From Mansonella perstans (taxonomy: Eukaryota > Nematoda > Chromadorea > Rhabditida > Onchocercidae), in contig JBAMDO010000212.1 of NCBI GenBank assembly GCA_037074765.1, forward strand, positions 1-64,000: a stretch of 64,000 nucleotides of DNA. The letters are read 5' to 3'. Position 1 is the first letter of the stretch, and each line of letters starts with the position of its first letter. The position numbers were made by a program, and so were the translations under genes. This document shows, piece by piece, positions 14,001-29,400 of this stretch. The notes beneath the pieces were generated by a model that did no database searches, was not told where the DNA came from, and saw only the letters and a program-made list of their open reading frames with translations.

Positions 14001-17000
14001 ATAGAAAACTGGAGTCGTTCAGTTGGATAGTTCCGATTGGACGGACACCTGAAGATGATATGGAAAACTGAGCGCTATGATTGACCGGGTCTCTATGGTC
14101 ATAAACAATTGATAAACGATCAATTGTTTATGACCAAAAAGTTAAGTGTTGGTGGACAAAGGATCACATCTTGGTAGATGCTTAACAAAGGATTAAATGT
14201 TGATAGATATGACAAACGATAGCATCATGTTTGAGAAGATACGGTCATTGGCTTTGCGACAAAGAACATTACAAATTTACTGTGCAATAAAAAATTGAAA
14301 ATGACTTTAGGCAACATTCTTTTGACTATAATTCAAATCAAAATATTTGCACAAAACGTTATTTCGATTTCTTCTGACAGCTTTCATGTTAAGTACGTCA
14401 TTAAGAACTTGATGATATTTGCAACTTTTACAAGTAAGAAATCAGAAAATGGTTAAATGAAGTGATTATGAATTTGAATTTCAAATAACAATTACAATGG
14501 GACTTAAATACTGTTCTGCATGCTTTAGTAATAAATAATCTACAAAGGTGGAAACTAGTGCGATTTTAGCTCATTTTATGTTGCTGCTTCAGTGATTCGT
14601 AAATATTAAAGCTACATGCTATGATCAACTTGCAAATATATATTATGCAATTAGAATTTTAAGTGAAATTTATTTTGACAAATAGTTGACTACGAAAGGA
14701 AACGACAAAGTTTGCGGATCAGTCAAGAGTAGATAGAAATCTAGAATGAGACTGCTGGCTTTTACGTAAAAATCTCCATGTTCCTTTATTGCTAATTTTG
14801 TTTCATCGGAAAAAGTGAACCATTAATGAATAAAAGTTCGACTGGAGCATAAGTCCTTTTGACGATCAGGCTTCTGCTTCCGTTCAACATATTACAAAAG
14901 ATGGGGGATTGCCTTGCCAGTTTCACTCATTCGATTGTAACAGCTTTAATTTATGTCTATTAGAACTTTTCCTTTTTTTTTAAAGGAACTCATTTCTACG
15001 GTGGAAAGAAGGAAATACTGGAAAAATGACACGCATATTGCGGGACAAAATGCTTTAGTGCTTGATGGTTAGAATTTTCAATCTTTAAATAATGTCATAA
15101 TAATCCTAATTCGAATGTTTTTTTTTTTTTTTTTTTAGATTCTAACGATTAAATTGATTATGTCAAATTAAGTAATACTACTTTAAATAATTTCTCTCAA
15201 TTCGAGGTGGGATCAATTTTTGCTAACTTATTCCATTGTTCAATTATTGATTTTTAATTTTGAATTTTTGTTTGATCAAAAAATTCTTGTTGTTGAAAAT
15301 TGACTTCCCTCTAATCTTATATGGGTGTATTTCTTTAAATTGAAAAGAAAATTTTCAATGCAGATAAAGCAGAAATCAATTCAGTTCGTCGTAAACGATC
15401 TGCTGCAGAATGTTCAGCTGTTTCGAATTGTTCTAATAATGGACAATGTATCGGTGAGTAATGGAAATTTTTTATTTGTTTTAATCATTATAATGTTGCT
15501 TATTAATTAATTGATCTTTGCATGATAAAAAACTCTAGGAACCTCGACCTAATTCTTTTTACTTTTTTAGGCTTAAATATTTGCCGTTGCAATGTTGGAT
15601 ATGAAGGGCATGATTGCGGGCAAATATCATGCTCAGCATTAAGGAATTGCTCAAGAAATGGCTATTGCATAGCACCAAATGTTTGCAAATGTTTTGATGG
15701 TTGGCAACACCAAGATTGTTCAGAGCCCACTTGTCATTTGGTAAACAATTGCAGTGGACATGGTACTTGTGTATCGCGCAATGAATGTGATTGTGAACCA
15801 ATGTTTAAAGGTTGATAATTATTCAGACTTAAACAGGTTCAGATATTGGAACGACCTTTTCCAGTCTACTGAAACCTTAATTTAGAGAAATCTCGAATAA
15901 AAAAAGAAGAAGATTCATAACCTGATAGTAATGCTCCGGTATGTCTTACAACAGAAGTGATTCTACTGATTAATTTTGACATACTCAACCCACAGCAAAA
16001 AGGAGCAAATGATGCTTCTCAATGTTCCAAATGTTCGATAATTTAGTTTTAAATTTTTCTGAGAAAATATTAAAATTTTCAGGTGTTGACTGCAGCAAAC
16101 AGATCGGGAGCTGTTCCAGTGCAGGTTGCAACAATCATGGCTTATGTGTCAACAACAAATGCGTTTGTGAAACCGGTTGGACAGGAACATTTTGCTCGAA
16201 GCCACTATGTGATGAGTTGAATAACTGCTCCGGATCCGGCACATGCATTCGACCTCAGATGTGCGAATGTTTTCATGGATTTGCTGGGAATGATTGTTCA
16301 ATTTGTGAAGATCCAATATGTGATCTTTGTAATGGGAAATGTATCCACGGACGTTGCAACCCGAATACAAGGTTTATCGTTCCGTTTTGATATTATACTG
16401 AAATAAGTGGTTAGACGTGCGTTCGAGATCACATATTTTACATTTTATCGTTGCATTAATTGACAAGAAGATCAATTAATTGATAAGAAGATAAATGCTC
16501 AAACTTTCAATCGATAAGCTGATTTTTGAAATCAAACTTTCCCAGCCTTATTATATCTAAATCAAAAACGAACATCTTGCATATTACTAATCAATAAAAA
16601 AGATAAAAGAATTGTGAAATCTCTTATTTCAAAAAAAAATTCATAGATTAAATGAAATTTAGAATTCGTCGTATAACAAGATTTAAAAGTTAATGAGGAA
16701 AAAATTCCTAGAAGTAAATTTAGATTAAATATTAAAATTAAAAGATAAATAATAAATGTTTGAGTAAACAGTGGTAAGGAATAATAATGCGAATATTAAA
16801 ATAAATTCAAGAAAAGTGCGATCTTCGTTAATTGAAATTTGCGCATAATCGAGCAAAAAACACTCTATCATGACGCTTGTACGTAGCTAACTGACGTACG
16901 TAAAATCAATAATGCACAAACAGAACGATAAATTTTCTGTTTCACTTATGTATTGTCGATAAATTATTGATACTATTTCCAACTTATTACAGTATTTTCT

Positions 17001-20000
17001 AGATTCAATAATTCTTTGAATATCTGTGAAAGTTTTGAACAATTATTTAGAACATGCGTATGTCATGGTGGTTGGACCGGTCAAAATTGTAACATTTGTA
17101 GCACTGAGAAATGTGCCATAATGTCAGCTGTATTATACGTCATACCAACAGCTGCTGCAATTCATCAGAAAGGAGAGGAGAATATTTTAGTTTATGGCAA
17201 TGATTTACCTTAGTAAGTGTGGATAATTTTTAGAAATAATACAAATTGATGAACAAAAATTTATAAGCGTATAAGTGTAGAATGAATTATTTTTAGAAAA
17301 AAAGTTGCAGAAGAAAAAATACTAATGTATTGCTATGAACTTCTTTTAACGGAATTTCAAGAAATGTATTCCGGTCAAGTTACGGAATAATTGTAATACT
17401 TCAAAAAATTTAAAAACATTTCTAAAATCTTCGGAAAATGCATAGCCATTATAACAACAGTAGTATAGCTAATGGAAATTTTCATTATGAAATGAACGAG
17501 AAATCAGACTGAAGTTATAATTAACAATTATATTTTTAGCGTACCAACAAAGCGTTATACGTGCTTGTATGGTAACGTAGCGTCTGATGGTTTCTATGTG
17601 TCGTCATCGTTAGTACGTTGTACAATTCCACATTCAGCTTTACCAGGCCGTTACCTGTTCAATATCATTCCGTATGGATCCGATAAAGCTATTCCTTTTC
17701 TTGATAAGCGTTTGGTGTGTATAAATTTAATTTCATATAGTACTTGACTAAGTTTAATCTAATAGTAACAGTGGAATATTTAGTTTCGTGATGGAAAATG
17801 CCTAAACATGATTAAAATGATAACATTTGATAGTCTTCCAGTCAAGTTCAAACATTTGCCAAATGCTCTCATTTGCAGATTCATTTCACATTGTATAATG
17901 AATGTAATCAAGCAGACTGCAAAGGTTATTGTGTGGGAGCAATTTGTGTATGCTCAGTGGATCAAGATGGCAGATTTTGTGAGCAGGTGACAATTTTGTA
18001 ATAAATTTTTTTAATTTGAATTATTAGAAATTAAATTTTTAAAAAATACTTCCGAAAATTTTCCTCTATTATTTTTATTGTGTAACATTTCCTCAATGAC
18101 ATCATTGTCATTGAATGTTGAAGTTGTTGATGTTATCCTGAGAAATTAAAAAGTTAAAAAGTTTCTGTAGAAGACATATACTTGGCTTTCGTAAAGCACT
18201 CAATAAAAATATTTCTCAAAAAGTAGCACATTTTGTTGCTGAATTAAAGTAATTGATTGCACAGTAATTCTATACTGTAGAAAATGGCCTATTTTTTTAG
18301 AGGAAAATTTCACCAAAAATGAATCATGAAATTTTGAGCAATGAAAAATTGATGATGGCTATGGAAGGTGAACCATATACTGTTAAAATACCTGTTCAGG
18401 TTTGTTTGATATTACGAAAAGAAACTTTCTAAATCAACCACAATAAATTCAATTTCTGATCAAAAAATTATTAGTATTTTTCTTGTATTATTTAAATTTA
18501 TTTATTCAGAAGCATGAAACTATGTGGAAATATCGAGCTGTTCTGAATGAGCTAAAACATTAAGCACATTATTATTCATTTGGTATCGTTTCTTCACTAA
18601 AATTTTTTAATTTTATATTAATTAAATGCTGATGAATTACTTGTATTTGACATATGTTTAGCTAGAGGATGTGATATTCAATATTGAAACAGATGCAAAT
18701 GGAATGAAAATTTCTCCGAACGGTGTGGTATTTTGGACTGTACCGATCGGACGCATTCAGCCATATAGTGTAAACGTTACTGCTGCTTCACCTGTTGGTG
18801 GATTTTCGATTAGTTGGAATTTAACTGTTATGCCAATGTATACGCCAGTGATTACTAAAGTGGAAAGTGCTGGTGATTCAAATATGAAACTAATTAAAGG
18901 GATCGTAAATTACAATGCAAAAGTAGGTTGTTATTTCAAATTCCAACTAGGATAATTAAAGCAGTGAAGGGAAATCATTAAACAGTGTAGTGGATGAAAG
19001 CATGAATGTATGCTTTAGCATAGCAACGGAATTATTTCAAGTGTTGGAAATAAATTTATCCAATTATTTCCATAACGCTTTAAAAAAATTAAGCTAAAGA
19101 TTATTGCAGCTTATTGGTAAGGTTCCGGTAAGACTGTTGGTTTATCAGGATAACGAACTTGTGGATAATGCTACAACGATAAGTACTATCGATGGTCGCT
19201 TTAAATTTGAACATTACCCATTTGATGAAGCAAATTCGGCATCAGTGGTTTGTTGCTATTTACGCCCCGTTAAATAATCCTTATTTATCTTAATTTTTTT
19301 TTTTTTTTTGAACTTATAGTGTGGAGGTATTTTTTTATGCACTCATAAAAAATTATTATTATTAAGTTATTGAGTGCAAATTTTGATAAAGTAAGTCAAA
19401 TAATAATAAAATAAAGATAAATTACAAAACTATGTAAAATGTAATTAGCAGTACAAAATAAAACGATTATTAGAAGGAATGTGCTAGGAATTATGGATTA
19501 CTCCTAAAATGTTGTGATAGAGATTTTTGCTGTGAATTAGTTGCATATCGCTCACGCTCCTAAAATGTTGTGATAGAGATTTTTGCTATGAATTAGTTGC
19601 ATATCGCTGACGTAGTAATCAATTTCAGATTGCAGTACATCCTGGTGCAGCAAAACCTGACGCTATTACATCATCCAATAATGTAACATGGACTTCACAA
19701 ACCTTTGATATTGAATATGCTGATAAAATAAAGATGAAAGCGGGTGAACAGATTGATGAAGAATATTGGATAAAAAATAATGGCAAAGAACCTCTTCTGA
19801 ACTGTCATTTAGAACTAATCATACCGCGTGATAAAATACAAATTACAAAATACGAAAAGGTTTAAATTTTTGAATATGATATTTGAAAATTGGAATGGCT
19901 GGGACACTTTCGGAATAACCATCTAATCAATAAGCATGATCATGATAGGAAATGTAAAAAACTGAATTTGATCATTTTCTAAGTATTCTAAGCAAGTTCC

Positions 20001-20444
20001 CCATTGTGTATGAATTCTAACTTTTCAGGATGTGAAATAATTGAATATCTTTTTCAATTTTTCTTATTACTTTTCAAACACTTAATTAACGTACAAGTTT
20101 AATAATTTTTTTTCTAAAAGATTACTTAATGATATTATTTGTTTGTTTGTTTTTTTTTTTTTTAAATTTCTTTTAATATTTTTTGAAACATTCAAATATT
20201 TAGATAGTGAAAGGTATAGCAGTTGGTGAATCAAAGTCAATGAAGGTTACATTTGCTGCTGCCAGTACTCTTGATCATTCTACTCTTATCCTTCAATTCA
20301 AATGTATTGATACACCCAGGAAACTAATCAGGTTGTAATTCATTTACATTATCTAAAACAACTGAAAATTAGATGAATTAATGATTGGCTTTTTCAAACT
20401 CAAAATTTGAAATGAAAATAAGATTTAAAGAAATGTCAGTTGCG

Positions 20445-20477
<33 letters not shown>

Positions 20478-23400
20478 TTACATTACAGACAACAAATAGA
20501 AGTTGACAACGAAAGACCAATATTTGTATCATATCCATCAAAAATGCTTATTTCCATTCCATCGCAAATACCGCCAAAGATTATTACGGTTTCTTGTTTA
20601 TTCTATAAATTTTCTAGGAAAAAGTAATAATGTGAAAGAGGGAAAAATTTGTTCGCTTTTATTTCAATCCTCAAGTTTAGTTACTGCTATTTAATTATGT
20701 AATCATATTTAATGAATCATTTCAACATTGTTTAATTTCATGTAGTTAAAGAAAATTTTAGATTGATATCATAAATAAAAAAGGCTATCAATTTGTTGCT
20801 GCACCACGAATTTCCATTCAACCTGATCATAGCCCTCTATTTTTGGTATCCACCAAACCACCGTTGCAAAACATCACGGAATTTAGCAGTCCGGAGTCAA
20901 CGCTTACACTCTTCCTCAGCCATCAATCGCTGCTAACCGGAGCAATAAATTGGACAACTGCTGGTGACTTGATTTTATTCGATGGAAACGAGGTGCTTTT
21001 GAATTGCAGCAAAAATGCATGTTATGATTTTGTATGTCTGGATAGAATCATAAGCATGAAATTAATCTTAGGCCTTTCTATCAGCATATATTACATCCTC
21101 TTTAACATCAATAGCATTATCGGATTACTGGTCTCTATAGGTTGCTAATACATTTCAATCATTTCAATGATCATAAAACTTTAAACCTCGAACTAAACTA
21201 AATTCTTCCATGCTACTATACTCAAATTATTCTCTTTAAAAATGTTTTTTCATCATTTTTTTTTTTTTTTTACAGCAACTTTTCACGGTAGAATATCGTA
21301 ATTATGCCACTTCGGATTTATTTGATCTTCAAATAACAGTAATGGATGAATTGAGTGCATTGGATTCGACTCACTTTGTTGATGATGCAGAGATAATACT
21401 CCTGAATGGCATACTTGGTTATAATGATAAGAGGCGGACAAAACCTGATGGTAATTCAGAATTACTGGATTCTTTAAAAATATCATAAGTAAAAGAAATG
21501 GTTAAAATTTATTGGTGAGAAGAAAGATAAATGATATTTTTGCGGCAAAAGTACAGAAGAGCGATCTACTGACACTAAAATATCTTTTTTTATGATAATG
21601 TATTAAGCTCGAAATTTCTTTCCGCTTTACAGTATTTTTTTCTTCATAAATAATTTTCATTTTAGCAAGAATCATATAAAGAATGGCTTGACTCTACTTA
21701 CAGGTCCCGTTGTATTTTTCTCGATTACTGAAGGGACATATCAGCTTACTGTTAAATCTCCGACTCATGTATCGGTGACTATGATAATTCAGGTATGCCT
21801 TGCTCAAGCCCAAATTTTTACTCATAACTCTTGTATAAAACTAAAACCTTCAAGCTTTTTATTTAATTTGATAATTTTATTTGATTAATCATGCTTTGAA
21901 AAATTAATTTCAGCCATCATTTATTAATTCCTCAATCGCAGTATTTACTCCAATTAGTTCACCTTTTCTGCCAGTTGTTGAAGATGGGAGATTATTGCTA
22001 GAAGAAATTGATAAACAACAGAAGGTGAATTCAAACATCAACTTTTGAAAAGTTTCTGTTTCAGTTATATTTAAATTACTGGATCCTTTCATGCTTGAAA
22101 TCCGAAAAGTGTACTGGAAAGATTTCATTTATGTATACTATTTTTTGTAACAATTAATTATGATGCTAAATTTGATCCTTGTATCACTTACGATCATGAT
22201 CGTTGAAATTTTGGGTTGATGAAAGTGAAATTCCTTTTCCGTGAATTTTTACAGATGCCATTACCTAAGCTTCATTTTACACCATCTACAGTGCTGGTAT
22301 CTGTGAATGATACAAAAGAAGTAAAATTATTGATAAGCAGCGATTCGGATAGTCCAAGCGACAATGTAGCTATTGTCCCTTCTATTGAAATTCATGACGA
22401 ACATCTTCCATTTATCTTTGCAACGGTTTGTTGGAATTTTTTGCTTGAAAATTTCATATAAATATACGAGAAAGCAAATAAATTCAGGAGCATAAAATAG
22501 ATGAATTGAATTTCTAAATTAAAAAAAAGATGTGTTACAGCCAACAAATAAAATTTTACAGGCCGATCTTAAAAATGGACTAGGACCGGGAGATGGCTAC
22601 TACATGAAGATTAGGCTGTTGCCTGTGTCAAATCAAGCAAACAGTACAATTCTGTGCACAGTTTTTGCCTTACAAATTCCGTACATTTATGTAGTACCAT
22701 CTTCGACATCAAATTTTGCGCGAAATGTCCTACTATTGGCTGATAATAGGAGTAATGAAAGTAATAAAGTTCATCTCTGCGAAGGTAATTCGAATTTTCA
22801 AACGCTTCAATTTTTCAGAAGCAAAACTGATGAAAAACTGATCCAAGAACTTCTTGTTCCTTAGAACTTTTTATTTTATGTCATTCTGTCTTCCAACCTT
22901 TCATTTCAATATTTAAAAAGCGGATAACCTTAGATTATCTGTATTTGATCTGCATGATTGCTATTATCGTAAATAGTATGTTTCGGTAAAATATCACTTT
23001 CTTAGATTGAAGTCACTCTTACGTTCTTTTACGTTGGCATTTTCGTAACAGAAGTTCAACTTTTTTTGTTAACTTTCATGATTTCAGTTGGTCTGCAAAC
23101 CGCATCCAAACAAGCATCAATTTGGACCAAAACTACCATCTACTGCAATTGTGTAATGAAGATGAAGGAACGTTGTCGTAGACATTTTGTTTCGGTAGCA
23201 GCTTGCGGTAACGCTTGGAAATATATTCCAGATGATACAGTATCACTGCAAACCACAGCAATGTTCATTGTATTGATAGCGGAATGTCGTACGGCTGGGA
23301 TTGACTTTCATAAAATTAAACAATTTCTTACGTAAATTTTGCAATCATTTAGAGTAGAAATAATTAAAAATGTTGAGTTTTCAAAACTAATGCAATGTTA

Positions 23401-26400
23401 AGAAGCGATTTATCGATTGAATTTTTAATCGTTTGTTTCCATTAAAAAAAGTTTTTTGAAAAGAAATCTCATAATTTTATTTTTGACTGAATTAATTTGT
23501 ACAGATGTGCTACTTCACTTAATAGTAACTGTCCGGTAATTATCCAACAACAACCTTTCATCAAAAACAGGTCCACATGGAGAAATCAACAACGAACACA
23601 GTTTTTTGATCAGGTGATTAAGTTTTAATTAGACAGTGTACTCTCTCTCGCTTCGAATATAATTATATGAACAATTGCATTTTTTCAGATAATGCGCTGT
23701 GATCCGTTTAATTTAATATTTTCGGCCAAAATTTTTTTGAATATAAATTACAATATTTTTCAATTTTCATTCAGGTGCAATCAAATAAATGCCTTCTAAG
23801 TATAGGAAAAATTAGGCCTTATGTTAATTAAATGGATTAATTGAAATGGATTGATTAAATGATTGTAATTTGAAAAGACTGTTATGTCCTTTTTGTTCTG
23901 AAAAATTTTTATCGCTCTCAAAAGGCCCTTATGATATATAGTAACAAGAAATTGGAAAAGCAAGATATGTTTTCATCTTTGAATTTCAAAAGTCTTAAAA
24001 TTTTAGCTTTCTATGATCAGCGAAGGAGCAAATGGCTCAGCGCAAAAGTATTTTTCGGCGCTGAAAATGGTAGCATCACAAACGATGGATATAATCGCTC
24101 ATTATAGTGTATTTTTTGAACGACTTAATGTTAGTTTTTTTAACGTTTATGTAAGTATGAAATATTGCTAATTTCTGCAAATTTTTGTAAAAAAAAAAAT
24201 CTAAATTCAATAAGTTAATAAAATAAAATTTCCAAATTCAATAATTTCCACAATTTCAATAAGTTAATAAAAAAACAAAATTTTTCAAAAAAAAAAATTC
24301 AATTTCTGCACATTTCCACAAATTCAGTAAGTTAATAAAAAAACAGTGCTAGTGAAAGGCAAGTTTATATTTCCGGTATGTTTCATTCGAAGTCACCTGG
24401 ATTAGATGTTATAATATTTCGTGAATGATAATGTGGAGTTAGATCCAGATCAATGGAAATTCATATTCATAAATAAGACAGACTTGACAACAGAAGAAAT
24501 AACTTCTTGGTCCAGCTTCTATTAACTGCTGGTTCATTTTCGTCCGGTGGAAATAAAATTATGGAAGCACAGCATATTTTCTAGGGATACTTTTGCTTAA
24601 AAGCCTGAATGTTTGGAGCACTGATTAGATTTCTCACATTTCATTCCTCAATTCTGACTTTTCCATTGTTCCATTGCTTTATATCCATTGCTGTCTATCA
24701 TTTATTCTGGCAAAAGTTGCTTATAAACGAAATTGATTTATTATAAGATGAAAATATAAAACTTTACTCATAAAGTTAGCTTACTTATGAATTTAAACTT
24801 AGCGAATTAGTGATAAATAGAAAATTGACCACCTCGGAAAGGAAAATCTTTGCAGGTCTTATTGCCATTCAAATATTTCGAAGAAATTAATGATAGACAG
24901 TGGTTCGACAAATTTTTTGAAAGTATATCCGAATCATCAGAAGATGGTCTTGCAATTAGTGAGACCGAATTTAGAAAATTAAAGGGTGATTTTCATCTTT
25001 GAATGAGTATATTTAGTTTGCATTTACATCAGTTTGCTTTAATCCTTTTCTGGATTAATTATACCATACTTCATTTTATTTAAGACGAGAAAGGAGGCGC
25101 AATTTTGGCTCATCTCTGGAACGTTACAGTTGTTGAATGGTCTACAACACAGAGCTTTTTCTCGAAAGCTAACTTTACAGGCATGAAATTCACAGATGCT
25201 CGAGAATTGGTTATAAGTTCGGATCGATTGAAAACACTTGCAAGACAGGTATTCCTTTTTTCGAGTATAGCTCTTTAAAATGACTTAAAGCCATTTAAAT
25301 AAGCTCAAAAGATCACTGTAATTGATAGTAAGGAATTGAAAACCCCCGAAACAATAATGAAAACGACTGAAATTAAATACAAATGAAAATTCTAGTACGG
25401 TGCTGATAATCCATTCGCATTGCTTCACGATTACATGAGAAAGTTTTTATCAAAGTCACCATCAGAAAATATGTCTGGTTCCGGTCAAATGTTGACATTT
25501 GGAAATAATAATGAAGACATTTGCGCCTATGCTTACACTCTGATAACGCCGGAAAAACCATATGAAAACAATGAATTTCATATTAGTCTAAAAGTGATCA
25601 ATAAAAAGGTTTGAAATTAAAACTTAATTTAGGCAGTTTGAAATATCGATTTTTGGACTAGTTAAAGTAATGTTATGCTACCATCAAGTAAGATATTCCT
25701 ACACTAATATCTGGATATTCTTAGTAATTATTATGAAATGTAAAATTATTTCGATATTTAATCAAAATGGCAGTAATCAGTTGACAGCATGCATCTTCAG
25801 AATATTTAAATAACTAGAATTTTCAAATAATTTCTCTTTCAGAATGAAACATTGGAATTTGTGAAGGTAACAATAGAAATGGTTCGAAGTGATACTAATA
25901 CAACATTGAGTGCTGACACAATGGCCATGCAATTCCGAATTGGACCAGTTATGCTGGATGGAATTGGCAGCATTGATCGTGCTTCAAAACTGCCACCGAA
26001 TGCATCATTTGTCGCTAACTGGAACGTGAAACCGATCAAAAATATGCGATTGATTCATGAAGCTGAATATCAAGTATGCTATCAAATATGAAATTACGAT
26101 AAAAATCTGGCATCATTTAAAAAAGTGTCTCGGAAGGATACATGAGGCACTTTCATGATTCATTAGCGCTTTGAGATAACTCTCAAAATATTTTAGATGT
26201 ATAATATTTTAGCCTCTATCAAAGAACATATTTTATGAGCTCGAAAGCCATAAAAGAATGCCTAAAACTTCTTTATTAATAAAATAATTTTTGGATTGAT
26301 TGAAATTTTCGGGTCAATTCATATTTGGTTGTTTTTAATTCGAAGCTGTTTGTTTTGAGCTATTTGTGCTTTGAGCTATTTATCAATCACTGTAACATTT

Positions 26401-29400
26401 TCGCTCAGCACTAACACTTTTATACAGTGCAAAAAAAAAGTTAATGCTATATATGATAGTTTCTTCTTAACTGATTCATTTTCAGGCAATTTTGATTTTG
26501 AAATTTACGCGAAATGGTCGCAGAAGCTTGCAACGAGTAGCGACACAGACTGTGATAATTCGACCTCGACCATCGCTGAAAATTTATTACTTCATCTCAA
26601 ACTTATCACATCCGGAAAGTACGAAAAGCACAAATACTACTCTGCCCACGTTTGACGTGATGACTGTTTTCATGAATACGGGGTACGTTATATCTGAGAC
26701 ATGTTTTAAATGTTCCGTGAAAATAAATCAAATTATTTTTCACTTTGCGGTGATGTAATGTGGGATACGTTACATTTTAAAATGGTACATTCCACAGTTG
26801 TTTTTCAAATTGCGATATCGCAAAACAAATGAGCTATTATTCATAATTCGCTATTGTTAAATAGTGCTTGAAAAAGAACAAACAGAAGAGTGATCGATGA
26901 TTCTAACATCTATCAAGTTATCTAAATCATAAATAGCAAATATTATATAAGTGGAAGGAAGTAGTCCGCTAAAGGCTTTTTTTACCTTTCCCAGAGGGTC
27001 GCCTTTCAGTATATGCTATAAGCATTTGTCAAGTTTGTGAAAATAAATCATCAGTTTTGATTCAACAACTGCTTAAGACTCAAAAGTTATTAGAGTCAAA
27101 TATATATCCTATCAAGAAGATATAATTTTTCATAATTTTAGTTACTCGAATCTTAAAAATATCAAGGTTGAAGAAATCCGAATATCAGTTTCTTCGGAGG
27201 ATAACGAGAAAAATTTCATACCCTATCAAATGAGTGGCACTATTAGTGGTAGTAACATTGAAGACAGGGTTCTTACCGACTTGCACTTCACACTTGCTAA
27301 TATCGGTTCCGGAGAAACTATTAATGCTATGTACTATATTGTGACTAATTTCGGACAAGTAAAATTTACTTTAATTAGTTATTTATTTACAATTAATTTT
27401 ATCTTTTTGTTTGTAAAAATAAAGAAAATAGCTATCCATTTTGATTTGCTATCTTCAGTCGGTAATTTCTTATTTATATACTTGAAATAGCTTTAATATT
27501 TAAATTGTTTATAGAGAGGAGTAATTCGTGACTTCAAGATGACCACTTCGATAAATGGTGAACTTATTGAACTTGAAGGCACTGAAACATTTACTATCCA
27601 GCAGTTTATTTCACCAACTAAATTTCTGGTTTCACTCCGAACAAATCCAGCTTTATTGTTTTACTATGATCTGCAGAAAGCGATAATACGTACTATTATG
27701 CCGTTGGTCTTCGTCAGTGTAATCTTTTCTTTCAGTTATTTTGAAATAACATTTTGCCATTCTTCTATTAAATATTTTAACTTTAAATTATTTTGAAAAC
27801 ATAAGGACAAAGGAATTGTTACTTGAATGAAATATTGTCTTCGTGATGTCATTTCTAAAATCTGTCAAATATTTAAATCATTCCAGATTAAAAAAAAAAG
27901 TTTTCAGGTTGAGGAAAAAACTGGTAGCAGTAATGGAAAATCTTTTCGGCAACAAATTGCATCATTTCAATTCAATAAATCACAACAAAAACAGCAAGCA
28001 TCATTTTATGGGCGAATTCCATATCCAGTTGATTTAGAACATAATTTCGAAATTTTACGAGTGAATCAGGTTGGCAAAAATGGTGCGCTAAAGCTCGTTG
28101 ATCCACGATATGTTTGGAGTTCAAAAACCTATCCGGTAAATCATTTTCTCATTCGTCCACTGCGTCCCGCTTTATGATTTATATGACAGCTATGTGAAAA
28201 TTGATTGAAAGGAGTGAGATATTGTTTAAGTGCATCATGAAAAAAGAGAAAGGTTTTAAACAATTGAGAAAGCCTACCTTAAATACATCTCGGACTTTCT
28301 TCAGTGCATTTCATTCAAAACTTCGACATACAGTAGAGAATCAAATATATTTTTGTCTTACATATTATTACTAAACTGCATAAAGTAACACCGGCCAATT
28401 GCTTTTTGTGTTCTAAATCAAATAAATGTCACATATTTGTTTGAGCCAAGCAAACATGTCAATATATCAGCCATAAAGGCAAAATAGGCATGAACAGAAG
28501 ATGGGCACTGTTTATAAGCATGTAGAAAAGCAACAGCTGGCGTGGTTAATTATAAAAAGATAATAAAAGGAAGTATAATAATGTTAACAATATTTTTAGA
28601 AATTTGTTCATTTTATCGACGAAAATCCATCAAAAATATCTGAATCCATCGAGTATGAAATTATTTATGGGAATGTGGAACTCTTCCTCCGCCCACATTT
28701 CGAATTTCCTATTTACAATGTTTCGATTGTAAGTGAAAATTGGCCACATGCTGGCGATAAGATTGCTCGTATTCAGGCTACTTCAGCTAGTCAATCAGCT
28801 ATTCGTTACGAACTTTACTCGAATTCCAGTAAAATGGATGATTATTTCAGCATGAATCCGGAAACTGGTGCGAATCTTTCCTAAGATGTATTGATTGAAT
28901 ATACTGAAAGAAGTTGTTACATTGCTACATTTGTAGCTTAGCAATCCTTTGAATGAGTAGGAGAGAAAATTACTTTCATTCATCTTTAGGTTAGTTTGAG
29001 GCTTAGTTTGACATAATTCATTTTACATCCATTGGATCTGTATTGAATTTTAATTCATCAAATTTTCAAATATTTTGTTAGCAGCATTCTAAATTTTTAA
29101 TATTTCCAGGAGTTATATATTTAAGAAAAGAAATACTACCTACGGATATAGAAAATAGTTTTTGTGCAACTGTTCGAGCAATTGATGATCATGGATATTC
29201 TGAGACAACTGCCGTGATTATTATATTCGATGATTTTGTTGAGGAATGTCATAAAATTGACAATTTTAGTGGCCTTCAACCTCTGACTTACATTCCTCCT
29301 CAACTTCATGCCTTAAAATCTGGCATGGAAATTGATGTAACCAACAGTGATAGTAGTACTAGTTATACTTCAGAAATGCCGGAACTGTATTTTTCAATAC

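Noticed and set aside
13995..14069. Possible exon after GACCAGTACAG
   Set aside because: Frame is open for 25 codons but no usable donor in the right phase. Direct joining of 13899 to 14986 keeps the frame.
15559..16370. Antisense open frames under the EGF exons
   Set aside because: They mirror Cys/His-rich EGF codons on the other strand and have no independent support.
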